From the NCBI GenBank assembly GCA_963784135.1, contig CAWAQG010000005.1, positions 62,001 to 126,000 of the forward strand: a stretch of DNA of 64,000 nt, in the 5' to 3' direction. Made by a program: the position numbers and the translations under genes. The notes beneath the pieces are model-generated. The model did not search any database, was not told where the DNA came from, and worked only from the letters and a program-made list of their open reading frames with translations. Positions 48,472 to 57,149 of the stretch are shown piece by piece; within the stretch, counting starts at the first letter, position 1; the number at the start of each line of letters is the position of its first letter. Source of the stretch: JADFXI01 sp963784135 (GTDB taxonomy: Bacteria > Nitrospirota > Thermodesulfovibrionia > Thermodesulfovibrionales > Dissulfurispiraceae).

Positions 48472-50073
48472 CTATTTGGCCTTCAAATTTACATATTTCG
48501 CATTATAAATGCCGTCTATTTTCTGTAATTGCTCAAGTATGCCGCCGGTTACAGGCTCATCTATGTTCAAAATCATCATGGATTCGCCTCCTGCCAGTGC
48601 GCGGACTTTTCTTCCTACCTGCATCATGGATATATTAATGTTCTCTTTGCTTAACAGCGTTGCCACCTGGGCCACCATGCCAGGCTTGTCTTTATGAGGC
48701 AGCACCAGCATATGCTCGGCAGGCTCAATACTTGTGTGATAACCATTAATTCCAAGAATTCTCGGGATATCATTGCCTATAATGGTACCTGTCGTCTTAT
48801 TTGTTTCTCTGTCCGTAGTCAGGAACACTTTTAACAGACCCAGATAGCTTTCCGAATCAGTTGATGCCGACTTCTTGAAGTGTATTCCGCTTTTCTGGGC
48901 CAATCTCGGAGCGTTAACATAATTAACTCCCTCACCGCTGCACTCCAAGACCCCTTTGGTGACCGCTACTACCAACGGAGAGATATCCAGTCCTGCCAGT
49001 TCGCCGCAGGCAACTATTTCTATTTCCTGTGCTGCGCCCGTTGTAACTTGTCTCACAAGAGATCCAAGGTTTTCAGCGAGTGCCATATAGTGTTTAACAG
49101 GTTCAAGCGTTTCCGGCTTCAGGAAAGGAATATTAACAGCGCTTCTTGCAGGCAGGCCCTGAGACATATCACGGATTTGCTCGGCAACATCAACGGCAAC
49201 ATTTATTTGTGCCTCTTCTGTGCTGGCCCCCAGGTGAGGAGTAAGAACAACCTTGTCCCCCATCTTCAAAAGTGGAGAACCTTCAACCGGTTCTTTATCA
49301 AAAACATCTATAGCAGCCATTTCGACATGGCCGTTTTGTATTGCTTCCGCAAGCTCAGTCTCGTTAATTATTCCGCCGCGGGCGCAGTTGATTATTTTTA
49401 CGCCTTTTCTCATTTTGGCTATTGAGTCTTTGTTAATTAAATTAAGGGTATCTTTGTTTTTAGGAACATGCAAGGTTATAAAATCGGCTGACTTCCAAAT
49501 ATCATCAAGTGATGCAACATAGTATGCGCCTGTCTTTTCCACAATCTCTTTGCCGACAAACGGATCATATACCAAAACCTTCATTCCCATCGCCCTGGCA
49601 GCAGAAGCCACTCTGCCGCCTACTTTTCCAAAACCGATTACGCCTAATATTTTATTGAAAATTTCTTTACCTGTCAGCCTGGACCTTTCCCACCTGCCTT
49701 CCTTAAGCGAAGCGTCAGCTGCGGGGATATGCCTTGTCATGGCCAACATCATGGCCATTGTATGTTCAGCGGCTGAAACAGTATTGCCTTCAGGCGAGTT
49801 AATGACAATTATTCCTTTGTCTGTGGCCGCGTCAATATCGACATTATCTACGCCGACACCCGCCCTGCCGACTACCTTCAGCCTGTCGGCAGACATAATA
49901 ATATCCTTAGTGACTTTTGAAGAACTTCTGATCATTAAAGCATCGTAATCTTTAATGATCGCCTTGAGCTCTTCAGCACTGACAACGGGTTTATAATCAA
50001 CCTCACAGGTAGTTTGCAGGATTTTCACCGCAATTTCATTGATATTATCGGTTACCAATACTTTATAACTCAT
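48472..50073 (-). CDS. serA: D-3-phosphoglycerate dehydrogenase
   Basis: A 533-residue enzyme for the first step of serine synthesis. The NAD-binding domain shows ILGVIGFGKVGGRVA near 143 and catalytic Arg/Glu/His in NCARGGIINE, DVFDKEP and LTPHLGAST. Residues ~315-450 are the ASB domain and the last ~75 form an ACT domain (VLPHKDKPGMVAQVATLLSKENINISMMQVGR in pieces) for serine feedback. This is the long form. ATG 50073 with GGGAGG upstream is used; the ATG 18 bp earlier starts before that ribosome site. Confidence 0.96.
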   Translation of the reverse strand: MSYKVLVTDNINEIAVKILQTTCEVDYKPVVSAEELKAIIKDYDALMIRSSSKVTKDIIMSADRLKVVGRAGVGVDNVDIDAATDKGIIVINSPEGNTVSAAEHTMAMMLAMTRHIPAADASLKEGRWERSRLTGKEIFNKILGVIGFGKVGGRVASAARAMGMKVLVYDPFVGKEIVEKTGAYYVASLDDIWKSADFITLHVPKNKDTLNLINKDSIAKMRKGVKIINCARGGIINETELAEAIQNGHVEMAAIDVFDKEPVEGSPLLKMGDKVVLTPHLGASTEEAQINVAVDVAEQIRDMSQGLPARSAVNIPFLKPETLEPVKHYMALAENLGSLVRQVTTGAAQEIEIVACGELAGLDISPLVVAVTKGVLECSGEGVNYVNAPRLAQKSGIHFKKSASTDSESYLGLLKVFLTTDRETNKTTGTIIGNDIPRILGINGYHTSIEPAEHMLVLPHKDKPGMVAQVATLLSKENINISMMQVGRKVRALAGGESMMILNIDEPVTGGILEQLQKIDGIYNAKYVNLKAK

Positions 50074-50126
50074 AATTGACCCGCCTCCCAAAAATTATTC
50101 CAGACAAAATTGATGACCTCGAAAAA

Positions 50127-50230
50127 GTCGTCATACCCGCGAAGGCGGGTATCCATGTGCAAACAACTATTAAAAAGAATGGATTCCCGTTTTCACCAAC
50201 AGTAGGTGCTCTTAAGCACGGGTATGACGG
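50127..50230. repeat. dRS3-like repeat upstream of serA
   Basis: GTCGTCATACCCGCGAAGGC with GGCGGGTATCCATG, then ATGGATTCCCGTTTTC and inverted GCACGGGTATGACGG form a composite palindrome. Similar composition to 45948 and 55317. Confidence 0.5.
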
Positions 50231-50328
50231 CAAAACACATTTCACAACTTTTTACGAGTTTTTCAAGACTTAAAGCCCAATAAATTACTATATTAAAGAG
50301 TAAGTATTACAGATGCGTTAAGGGCAAA

Positions 50329-51885
50329 TTAATCTTTGGTTAAATTTGACAGTTCCGTGTTATTCCACCAGCCGCCACCCAGGGCAACAAAGAGGGCAAC
50401 ACTGTCCTGAAACCGCTGGGCCGATGCCTGGAGATAGCCTATCTTCGCCTGATGGTATTGACCGTCAGCGATAATCACCTGCAGATAGTTCGCTGTGCCT
50501 GCCTGGTAATTTGCCTGCACCAGCCGCAGCGCTTCCTCCGCCGTACTCAGTGCTTGCGACTGGGCCTGCAAGGTCTCGGCGTCATGTTCCAATGCCCGGA
50601 GGGTATCGGCAACCTGGGCAAATGCGCTGAGAACAGTCTGCCTGTAATTGGCCAAATACTGATTATAGCCTTCAATAGCTGCCTGCCGCCCGAACCACAA
50701 AGTACCGCCATGGAAAAGAGGAGCGGTAACGCCTGCTCCCAAGCCCCATATGCTGCTGCTCTCCTTAAAAAGATCGCTAAGGTGATTGCTGCTTTGTCCG
50801 TAAGCGCCGTTCAGGGTGAAACTCGGGAATAACGCGGCTGTTGCCACCCCAATCTCAGCAGCAGAACTATGCAATTGCGCCTCAGCCGCAAGAATATCGG
50901 GACGCTGACGCACCAACTCCGAGGGCAGGGTCACCGGCAGTTTGACCGGAAGCGTCAGGTCCGCCCAATTGACTTGCGGCGGGGCATATTGCGCCGGCGT
51001 GCGACCTGTCAGTATGGCAAGCAAATCCTCGGTCTGGCTGAGTTTCTGCCGCAGCGGCGGGAGCGTCGCCTCATCAGCGGCAAGCTGACTGCGGAGGCTG
51101 AGCACATTTGAGTAAGGTACAGTGCCGGCTTCCCACTGCGCTTCGGAGATACCGACTTGTTCCCTCTCTAAACTTATGACTTGTTCAGCAGCCTTAATCT
51201 GTTCTCTGTAGGCCGCTTGCGCAATGATGGCGTTAACAATGTTGCCTGACAAAGTGAGATAAGTACCCTTAACTTCATAATTTTGGAAATCCACCTGGGC
51301 CTGCAGACTCTCCACTGCGCGGCGTTCTCCGCCAAAAACATCGAGGGCGTAACTGACAGTCCCCTGAAGCGTAAAAAGATTGAAGATGCCGCCGGCAGTG
51401 CGGAGGCCTAAACTGGCCGGTGAGGACTTTTGACGCGCGGCATCAAAACCCGCATTGAGCTGCGGATAGAAGACCCCGTAACCGGCACGGAGGTTGTCCT
51501 GGCTCTGGCGCAAACTGGCCTGCGCCGCCTGCAGTGTCGGGTTGCCTGCGAGGGCATCCTTTATCACGGCGTCGAGCCTGGAGGAATTAAAAAGTCGCCA
51601 CCAGTCTGCGGCGATACTGACGCCCTGCTCAAAAAGCTGGGCCTGACCATCAGCAGGTATTGTTGCGGCAGGATCTGTCCCATGCGTGTAGCTTTTGACC
51701 TGGGGCGGATTGGGACGCACGAAATCCGGCCCCACCGTGCAACCCACTAAAACCAGGCAATAGGCAATAGGCAATAGGCGACGGGTAAAAACAAAAGGCA
51801 TAAGACTACAAAAAAAAGTTGGCGCCTTTTTTTTATGCCTTTTGCCCATAGCCTTTCGCCTATAGCCCATTGCCTGGTCTTTCAT
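50329..51885 (-). CDS. NodT/OprM-type outer-membrane efflux lipoprotein
   Basis: A 518-residue outer-membrane factor that gives an exit duct to the ABC pump encoded upstream. It has the lipobox LVGC near residue 49 followed by TVGPDFVRPNPP, then two OEP repeats with long coiled helices (LRQSQDNLRAGYGVFYPQLN, ALRLVQANYQAGTANYLQVI). The ATG at 51885 overlaps the HlyD-like stop (ATGA) with GGAGAG before it. Residues 6-20 and 35-46 are encoded by intergenic-type heptad repeats, giving the repeated LLPIAYC signal segment. ATG 51801 would give a shorter leader but has no ribosome site. Confidence 0.92.
   Translation of the reverse strand: MKDQAMGYRRKAMGKRHKKKAPTFFCSLMPFVFTRRLLPIAYCLVLVGCTVGPDFVRPNPPQVKSYTHGTDPAATIPADGQAQLFEQGVSIAADWWRLFNSSRLDAVIKDALAGNPTLQAAQASLRQSQDNLRAGYGVFYPQLNAGFDAARQKSSPASLGLRTAGGIFNLFTLQGTVSYALDVFGGERRAVESLQAQVDFQNYEVKGTYLTLSGNIVNAIIAQAAYREQIKAAEQVISLEREQVGISEAQWEAGTVPYSNVLSLRSQLAADEATLPPLRQKLSQTEDLLAILTGRTPAQYAPPQVNWADLTLPVKLPVTLPSELVRQRPDILAAEAQLHSSAAEIGVATAALFPSFTLNGAYGQSSNHLSDLFKESSSIWGLGAGVTAPLFHGGTLWFGRQAAIEGYNQYLANYRQTVLSAFAQVADTLRALEHDAETLQAQSQALSTAEEALRLVQANYQAGTANYLQVIIADGQYHQAKIGYLQASAQRFQDSVALFVALGGGWWNNTELSNLTKD
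51736..51880. repeat. Degenerate heptad inverted repeat inside an efflux gene
   Basis: GGCAATAGGCAATAGGCAAT (51757 on) and its inverse GCCTTTCGCCTATAGCCCAT (51851 on) lie within the 5' coding part of the outer-membrane channel gene. Between them AAAAAAAAGTTGGCGCC-TTTTTTTT also pairs. Same family as 19130, 26477 and 56655. Confidence 0.65.
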
Positions 51886-52967
51886 TTCTCTCCAATATAG
51901 ACATCCACCAATTGCCCCGGATAAATGCTGACGTTCTTTGGCCTCTCGAACCTGAATATCACCGGCAATACCCTCACATCCACCCTTTCGGTCCTTGCAT
52001 TCGACAATTCAATCTTGGGAGATACATAAGGTTGCATCCTCACATATTGCAGGGGAATCCTGATATTGGTGCCCCGTATGAACATTTGCGCGTGCATCTG
52101 TGATGCCGGCGGAAGCCTGTGCACGAGTATTTCATCGATATAACACCTGACGCCGATAAAGTCCTGCGGCCATCCAATGACAATTGCAGGAGCAGTGCCC
52201 TGCGTATATGTATCGTATGTGCCCTGAGGAGAAATATAGCTGCCTGCAGCGGCATTTATCGAAAGGACCACTCCATCTGCCGGAGCTTTTATGACGTACT
52301 TGTCCAATAGGGCCGCCGAAGCCGTGTAGGCTTTTATCAGCGCCTCGTACTGGTTTTCCTGGTTCCTTATATCATAAATCCAGGCCCCTGACTTGGTGAG
52401 TTCGTACTGCTTGCGGGCGACTTCGAGATTCGCTTTTGCGGTTTTGGCGGCATTTTCCGCATTATCCAAATCGTTCTTACTCACCGATTTGGGATTCAGT
52501 TCGTAAGATTTCCTCAGCTTGTCCAATTGGTCTTCAGATGTCTTGAGGCTTGCGGCGGCAAAATCGACCTGGGCCACGGCAATTTCGAGGTTTTCTTTTC
52601 TCGGCTCGGCCTTCAGCTCTTCGAGCAGGGCGAGCGCCGCTTCGGCCTGTGATTTCTGCTGCTCGACAGTCGCTTTTTGTACGGAACCATCCATAACAAG
52701 CAGCGGATCTCCCTTACGCACTTTTTGCCCTTCAGCTGCCGGGATTTTTACCACAACTCCAGGCACCTCCGGGTATATATTTATATTCTCGCCATTACTT
52801 TGGTAGCTTTCGGTGATGCCATTGGCATAGATGCCTTTTGCATAGGGATTTGAGGCCGGATTAAACGCCGGGGGCAACGGCTTTTGTTCAGTACCGTATA
52901 TATACGCGCTTAACAAGCCCATCAGAATGCCTATAGTCGAAAGAGAGAACAATATTTTATTCCTCAC
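51882..52967 (-). CDS. HlyD/DevB-type membrane fusion protein
   Basis: A 361-residue periplasmic adaptor with one N-terminal membrane anchor (ILFSLSTIGILMGLLSAYIYG), the lipoyl half-motif EVPGVVVKIPAAEGQKVRKGDPLLVMD near 67-93, a long coiled-coil hairpin (~95-200) and the second lipoyl half YVIKAPADGVVLSINAAAGSYI near 222. It links the ABC permease to the outer-membrane channel. It overlaps the ATPase gene by 11 bp upstream and the channel gene by 4 bp downstream. The set matches DevBCA or MacAB-like exporters. Confidence 0.92.
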   Translation of the reverse strand: MRNKILFSLSTIGILMGLLSAYIYGTEQKPLPPAFNPASNPYAKGIYANGITESYQSNGENINIYPEVPGVVVKIPAAEGQKVRKGDPLLVMDGSVQKATVEQQKSQAEAALALLEELKAEPRKENLEIAVAQVDFAAASLKTSEDQLDKLRKSYELNPKSVSKNDLDNAENAAKTAKANLEVARKQYELTKSGAWIYDIRNQENQYEALIKAYTASAALLDKYVIKAPADGVVLSINAAAGSYISPQGTYDTYTQGTAPAIVIGWPQDFIGVRCYIDEILVHRLPPASQMHAQMFIRGTNIRIPLQYVRMQPYVSPKIELSNARTERVDVRVLPVIFRFERPKNVSIYPGQLVDVYIGEK

Positions 52968-53661
52968 GTAAGCCTCCTTTTACTATTCCTGTTATCTTGC
53001 CATCAGCCATCTTTATTATTCTGTCGGCGTATTCAAATATCCTGTTGTCGTGCGTAACAATGATAATACACCGGTTCTCATTCATTATGTTTTTCTTTAC
53101 AAAATCCACAATTCTTCTTCCGGTTTCTCCATCCAGCGAAGCGGTAGGCTCGTCAAATATCATAATGTCAGGGCTGCTGGCTATCGCTCTTGCGATTGCC
53201 ACCCGCTGCTGCTCCCCCCCGCTTAATTTGACCGGCGTGAGCTGCGCCCGGTCCTTGAGCCCGACTATTTCCAAATACTTCGCGGCCATGCTTATGGATT
53301 CATTCCAATCGAGTTTTTTCAATATAAGAGGAATGGCCGCGTTTTCAACCGTGGTAAGTTTTGGGAAGAGGTGGTAATCCTGGAACACGAATCCAACCTT
53401 GTTCAGTCTGAAATCAGCGATCTGGTCGCTGGTCAAGCTCCAGATTTCTTTGCCCTCTACTGTCACTGTCCCCGAATTTGGCCTGAGAATTCCCGATATA
53501 ATGCTCAATAATGTTGTCTTGCCGCTTCCGGACGGGCCTTCTATATACAGCATTTCACCAAAGTACGCCTCGAAGCTGACGTCCCTGACAGCGTAAGTTT
53601 TGGCTTCGCCCTCTCCAAACCACTTGACAAGCTTGTCCGCCTTCACTGCAAGATCGGCCAT
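52957..53661 (-). CDS. MacB/LolD/DevA-type ABC transporter ATPase
   Basis: A 234-residue ATP-binding subunit. Walker A GPSGSGKTT near 39, signature LSGGEQQRVAIARAI near 142, Walker B IMIFDEPTASLDG near 165 and H-loop VTHDNRIFE. It has the typical LolD/MacB spacing. It follows the permease gene by 1 bp and overlaps the HlyD-like gene, so the operon is permease - ATPase - adaptor - outer-membrane channel. Confidence 0.94.
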   Translation of the reverse strand: MADLAVKADKLVKWFGEGEAKTYAVRDVSFEAYFGEMLYIEGPSGSGKTTLLSIISGILRPNSGTVTVEGKEIWSLTSDQIADFRLNKVGFVFQDYHLFPKLTTVENAAIPLILKKLDWNESISMAAKYLEIVGLKDRAQLTPVKLSGGEQQRVAIARAIASSPDIMIFDEPTASLDGETGRRIVDFVKKNIMNENRCIIIVTHDNRIFEYADRIIKMADGKITGIVKGGLREE

Positions 53662-53662
53662 T

Positions 53663-54814
53663 TTAACCCCTGAATATGTCGAACGGCTCTATCCTTAACA
53701 CTTTTCTTACTCCTATATAACTCGATATCGCGGCGATTATCAACACCATCACAAAAGCAAATGCGAGATTCGTATAGGTTATCATGGCTGCGTAGCTCGG
53801 CAGCCTGAGTTTGGCGAAGGCTATTATCAGGGAGGCCAGTCCGACACCCATGCCGTATCCGGTGAGAGCAGTGAAAGTAGCCTGGAACAGTATCATGTAT
53901 ACCAGTTCGGACCCTTTGGCCCCTATAGCTTTCAACGCTCCGAACTTTTCGAGGTTCTCCAGTATAAAGGTATAAAAGGTCTGCCCGGAGATTGACAACC
54001 CGACAATAAAACTTATTGCGGTCATTATCATCACGTTTATGCCGAGGCCTGTCTGGTATTTGTAATACTGGGAAACTTTGTGGATAAATTCATCCTTTGT
54101 CAGGGCTTCATAGCCGAGCGCTTGTATCTGCTGTTTGATGTGGACTATATCTGCAGCGCTCTTTGGTTCTATCAGAATATAAGAAATGGTGAACCTCATC
54201 GATGGAATATACTGAATGGCCCTGTAATATGTGGTATACAGTGTCGGAGTTCCGAACAGGGAGCCGACATTGACCCGTGCTATACCGACAATAACTCCCC
54301 TGTTGTCGTTTATCTCGAATTCGGTGCCGAGCCCGGGGCTTCCGAGTTTGGGATATTCAGAATCCTTGACGACAATAAATGAATTTTCGGCATAGATGTC
54401 TTCGATGTGTCCCTGAATGAGATTCGGCCTGCCAACGAGACTTGCATCATCCAGCCCGATGACGGTTACAGCCTGGTAAACGCCTTTCCGGAGTTTCACA
54501 AGACCGGAGCCCGAATACAAAGGCACCGCATATTTGACTCCGTTGATGCTCCGTGCAGCGTCTAATATATAATCCGGCATCGGGATGCTGTTGGCAGGCG
54601 TATTCACCGCAGGGTCCATTACCCATATCCTGGCCCCTATATTTATGATCGTGGAAGATGCCCTGTGCAAAATACCCGCAAACATTGATGTCATCATAAC
54701 CATCAAAAAGACTGCAAATGTAATTCCGACAAGCAACGCGGCAAACTTCCCTTTGTCGTTTACCAGCAGTTTAAATGCGATCTTCAGTATCCCTTTCACC
54801 GCTTCACCGCTCAT
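53663..54814 (-). CDS. FtsX/DevC-type ABC transporter permease
   Basis: A 383-residue permease with one N-terminal membrane segment (~24-46), a large periplasmic domain (~47-255) and three C-terminal segments (ISFIVGLSISGQTFYTFIL, then ATFTALTGYGMGVGLASLII and AFAFVMVLIIAAISSYIGV). This topology is that of MacB/DevC/FtsX mechanotransmission proteins. LEKFGALKAIGAKGSEL is the coupling segment. First gene of the efflux operon; AAAGGAG directly abuts the ATG, so GTG 54799 is an alternative start. Substrate unknown, perhaps a glycolipid or peptide. Confidence 0.88.
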   Translation of the reverse strand: MSGEAVKGILKIAFKLLVNDKGKFAALLVGITFAVFLMVMMTSMFAGILHRASSTIINIGARIWVMDPAVNTPANSIPMPDYILDAARSINGVKYAVPLYSGSGLVKLRKGVYQAVTVIGLDDASLVGRPNLIQGHIEDIYAENSFIVVKDSEYPKLGSPGLGTEFEINDNRGVIVGIARVNVGSLFGTPTLYTTYYRAIQYIPSMRFTISYILIEPKSAADIVHIKQQIQALGYEALTKDEFIHKVSQYYKYQTGLGINVMIMTAISFIVGLSISGQTFYTFILENLEKFGALKAIGAKGSELVYMILFQATFTALTGYGMGVGLASLIIAFAKLRLPSYAAMITYTNLAFAFVMVLIIAAISSYIGVRKVLRIEPFDIFRG

Positions 54815-54924
54815 CTCCTTTGATTTTATCCTGGTAAATTTATACCATAGAACCTGTAAAAAGGCAAAAAAAAGTCACAGGTTAAGGGGCAGCAGGTCTT
54901 CACGCTGTTTTTCAAAGAAGACTA

Positions 54925-55107
54925 AGGGTCTGCGAATAAATAACTTGCACATTGATACATCTCAGCTTCAGGCCATCTTTGTCCAAATCCTCAGTCGCAA
55001 AATCCTCAATGTAGCTATGCTACACCTGCGGTTTTGCTCAATCGGATCAGCCAAATCTGACCCAACTCTGAGCGTCTGAATGCACAAGTTATTTATTCGC
55101 AGACCCT
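54925..55107. mobile_element. MITE-like element, 183 bp
   Basis: AGGGTCTGCGAATAAATAAC (54925 on) is repeated inverted, ending at 55107, with the pairing extending over about 29 bp with few mismatches. No coding region is inside. In the 633-bp gap 54815-55447 it is followed by AT-rich unique sequence (55108-55268) and then the second element listed below. Confidence 0.7.
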
Positions 55108-55268
55108 AAAAAAGTTACTAACATTTGTCAATAAAGTGTCAGCAACTTCTTAAAAATACGCGCACCGGTCTTTGTTGGGACCTGTAATTTGACTTTTATA
55201 TAGTATCTGATAATATTAAATAAACTGTAATTGAAGCACTAAATCAAGCGGCATGTTGGATAAATTTT

Positions 55269-55411
55269 AATGGCTATGCATTTGACACCACTATACCAAA
55301 CGATAAGTGTATTTTGTCATTCCCGTGGAAACGGGAATCCATTTTTCCAAAGGCCAATGGATACCCGCCTTCGCAGGTATGACAGCTGCTGGTGTCAGAT
55401 GCATAGCCATT
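55269..55411. mobile_element. MITE-like element bearing a dRS3-like core
   Basis: AATGGCTATGCAT-T-TGACACCA (55269-55290) returns inverted at 55390-55411 with a single mismatch. Inside are TCATTCCCGTGGAAACGGGA and GGATACCCGCCTTCGCAGGT-type palindromes like those at 45948 and 50127. It ends 36 bp before the superoxide dismutase start and may influence its promoter. Confidence 0.6.
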
Positions 55412-55447
55412 TAAATTTTTATACTTCGGATTCCAAAGGAGGACTGT

Positions 55448-56026
55448 ATGTCTTACACTGCAAAGGATTATGGAAAGCTCATCGGCATGGAAGGCTTCAG
55501 CGAGACGTTGCTTAAGAACCATTTTACACTTTACCAGGGTTATGTCACTAACACAAACAAGGTCCTTGATTCGCTTGCAGCAATGATAAAAGAGGACAAA
55601 GGAGGCATGCCTGAGTATGCCGAAATGAAGCGTAGGCTCGGATGGGAATTCAACGGCATGAGGCTGCATGAGTATTATTTCGAAAATCTCGGCGGCAAGG
55701 GAGGCATGCAGAAAAACAGCAAGCTCGCCGCAAAGTTTTCAGAGGATTTCGGGAGCTATGAGGCGTGGGAGAAGGACTTCAGGGCCACAGGCGCCATGAG
55801 AGGCATAGGATGGGCGGTGCTTTACCAGGACATTTCCAATGGCAAACTCATCAATTTCTGGATAAACGAGCATGATGCCGGACATCCTGCAGGCGGCAAC
55901 CCAATATTGATAATGGACGTCTTCGAACATGCCTTTATGGTCGATTACGGACTTAAAAGAGCTGATTATATTGGGGCCTTCTTCAAAAATATCGACTGGA
56001 AGACGGTAGAAGCGCGCCTTAAATAG
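55448..56026 (+). CDS. Iron/manganese superoxide dismutase
   Basis: A 192-residue Fe/Mn-SOD. Metal ligands are recognisable as His in KNHFTLYQGYV (near 24), His in MRLHEYYFENL (near 75) and Asp/His in MDVFEHAFMVDYG (near 158-162). The usual DVWEHAY reads DVFEHAF here, so this is a divergent member. It removes superoxide in the cytoplasm. AAAGGAGG precedes ATG 55448. It lies upstream of a ferritin-like gene, fitting oxidative-stress defence in an otherwise anaerobic-looking organism. Confidence 0.92.
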   Translation: MSYTAKDYGKLIGMEGFSETLLKNHFTLYQGYVTNTNKVLDSLAAMIKEDKGGMPEYAEMKRRLGWEFNGMRLHEYYFENLGGKGGMQKNSKLAAKFSEDFGSYEAWEKDFRATGAMRGIGWAVLYQDISNGKLINFWINEHDAGHPAGGNPILIMDVFEHAFMVDYGLKRADYIGAFFKNIDWKTVEARLK

Positions 56027-56149
56027 GATAATGACGCATGCCGGGTTGAGGACCCATCGATGTATTGAAGTGACAAATCAGCCTTATTATGATAAAGTTA
56101 TTTCAACAGTGAAATGGCTGTAATTTTATCGGGAAGGGAGTATCGGATA

Positions 56150-56644
56150 ATGGCAACAGGGAAAGAGGATTTACTGCAGGCGCTTGTTGACGCATACCTG
56201 ATGGAGAAAGGCACTCGGGAATTCTATGCGCAGGCGGCCGGCAAGTCGATTGCTCCGGCTGCACGAAGCGCATTCGCGGTGCTTTCTGGCTTGGAAGAAA
56301 AGCATATGGAATTCATTCAGTACCTTTATCAGGCTATCATGGAAGACCGTGATGTAAAGGGTTTTGAAGATTTCAAAGGCAGAAGCAGCTCTCCATTTAC
56401 GGAGGGCGGCATTCCGGTCAAAGACCTCGAGGCCAAATTGGAAATGGTTTCGATAGCCGATGATATGGAAGCGATAACCATGGCGCTGGGAATAGAGGGG
56501 AAGGCTTATTCTCTCTACTGGCGACTCTCCAGGACCGCTTCCGACAGCAACGCCAGAATAGTTTTCAAAAGCATGATGGAGCAGGAGATTACTCATATAA
56601 GTTACCTCAAAGACATGATGACCCGGATATCGGAAACGGACTAA
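56150..56644 (+). CDS. Ferritin-like (rubrerythrin-type) diiron protein
   Basis: A 164-residue four-helix protein. Potential iron ligands: E in LMEKGTREFYAQAA, ExxH in LEEKHMEF near 49, E in IEGKAYSLYWRL and ExxH in MEQEITHISYL near 145. This is the pattern of rubrerythrin-like diiron proteins without the rubredoxin tail. ATG 56150 with AAGGGAG 9 bp upstream is chosen; ATG 56114 lacks a site. Peroxide reduction or iron storage is likely, consistent with the preceding SOD. Confidence 0.8.
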   Translation: MATGKEDLLQALVDAYLMEKGTREFYAQAAGKSIAPAARSAFAVLSGLEEKHMEFIQYLYQAIMEDRDVKGFEDFKGRSSSPFTEGGIPVKDLEAKLEMVSIADDMEAITMALGIEGKAYSLYWRLSRTASDSNARIVFKSMMEQEITHISYLKDMMTRISETD

Positions 56645-56654
56645 GGGCAACGGA

Positions 56655-56695
56655 AAACTGGCTATGGGCAATGGGCGATAGGCTATAGGTCAAAA
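56655..56695. repeat. Degenerate heptad repeat (GGCTATGGGCAATGGGCGAT)
   Basis: Tandem GGCTATG/GGCAATG/GGCGATA/GGCTATA units directly after the ferritin-like gene. One-sided copy of the repeat family at 19130, 26477 and 51736. Confidence 0.5.
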
Positions 56696-56724
56696 AATTC
56701 GTCGGAATTTTTCAGGGGGCGATA

Positions 56725-57144
56725 ATGATTTTTGTTGATGACTTTGATGACCGGTTGAGAAGTCTTGGCAGGGAATTCTTCATTTTTGATATTCAGTATG
56801 TGCCCGACATAACAGCCTGGGCAAAACAGAAAAAAATATCGCTGAACGAACCTGCCCAACCCATGAAGCTGATAACCGGTGAGGACAACCGGCTCGTGAT
56901 GGTTGTGCAATCCGAGATCCGTGACGAGGTGCTTGACGGCATTATCAACGGTCTGAGCGTGAGGTGGGCAGTCAGGGATGTTGCTGCGGACATCGCAAAA
57001 CGGCTTAACAGTATAGAGAAACAGCTTGCCTATTACTTTCTCAAGGAACATGCGCGGACAAAAAAAGAACTGGACGGAGACGACCTGCTTGAAGATGAGT
57101 GGGCGATCAACGAGATGGAGAAATTAGGGTTCTTTCGCAGTTAG
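56725..57144 (+). CDS. Hypothetical protein, 139 residues
   Basis: I do not recognise this protein. It starts MIFVDDFDDRLRSLGREFFI, is rich in charged residues, has no signal or membrane segment and no Cys. The C-terminal third (DIAKRLNSIEKQLAYYFLKEHARTKKELDGDD in pieces) is predicted helical and highly charged. GGGGGCG precedes the ATG weakly. Its stop lies 6 bp before the DUF255 start, so the two are probably co-transcribed; no functional link can be read. Confidence 0.6.
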   Translation: MIFVDDFDDRLRSLGREFFIFDIQYVPDITAWAKQKKISLNEPAQPMKLITGEDNRLVMVVQSEIRDEVLDGIINGLSVRWAVRDVAADIAKRLNSIEKQLAYYFLKEHARTKKELDGDDLLEDEWAINEMEKLGFFRS

Positions 57145-57149
57145 AGCCA

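Noticed and set aside
45948..50230. Repeats at 45948 and 50127 as a CRISPR array
   Set aside because: Units are palindromic, not evenly spaced, with only two or three per site and no spacers of constant length; no cas genes are present.
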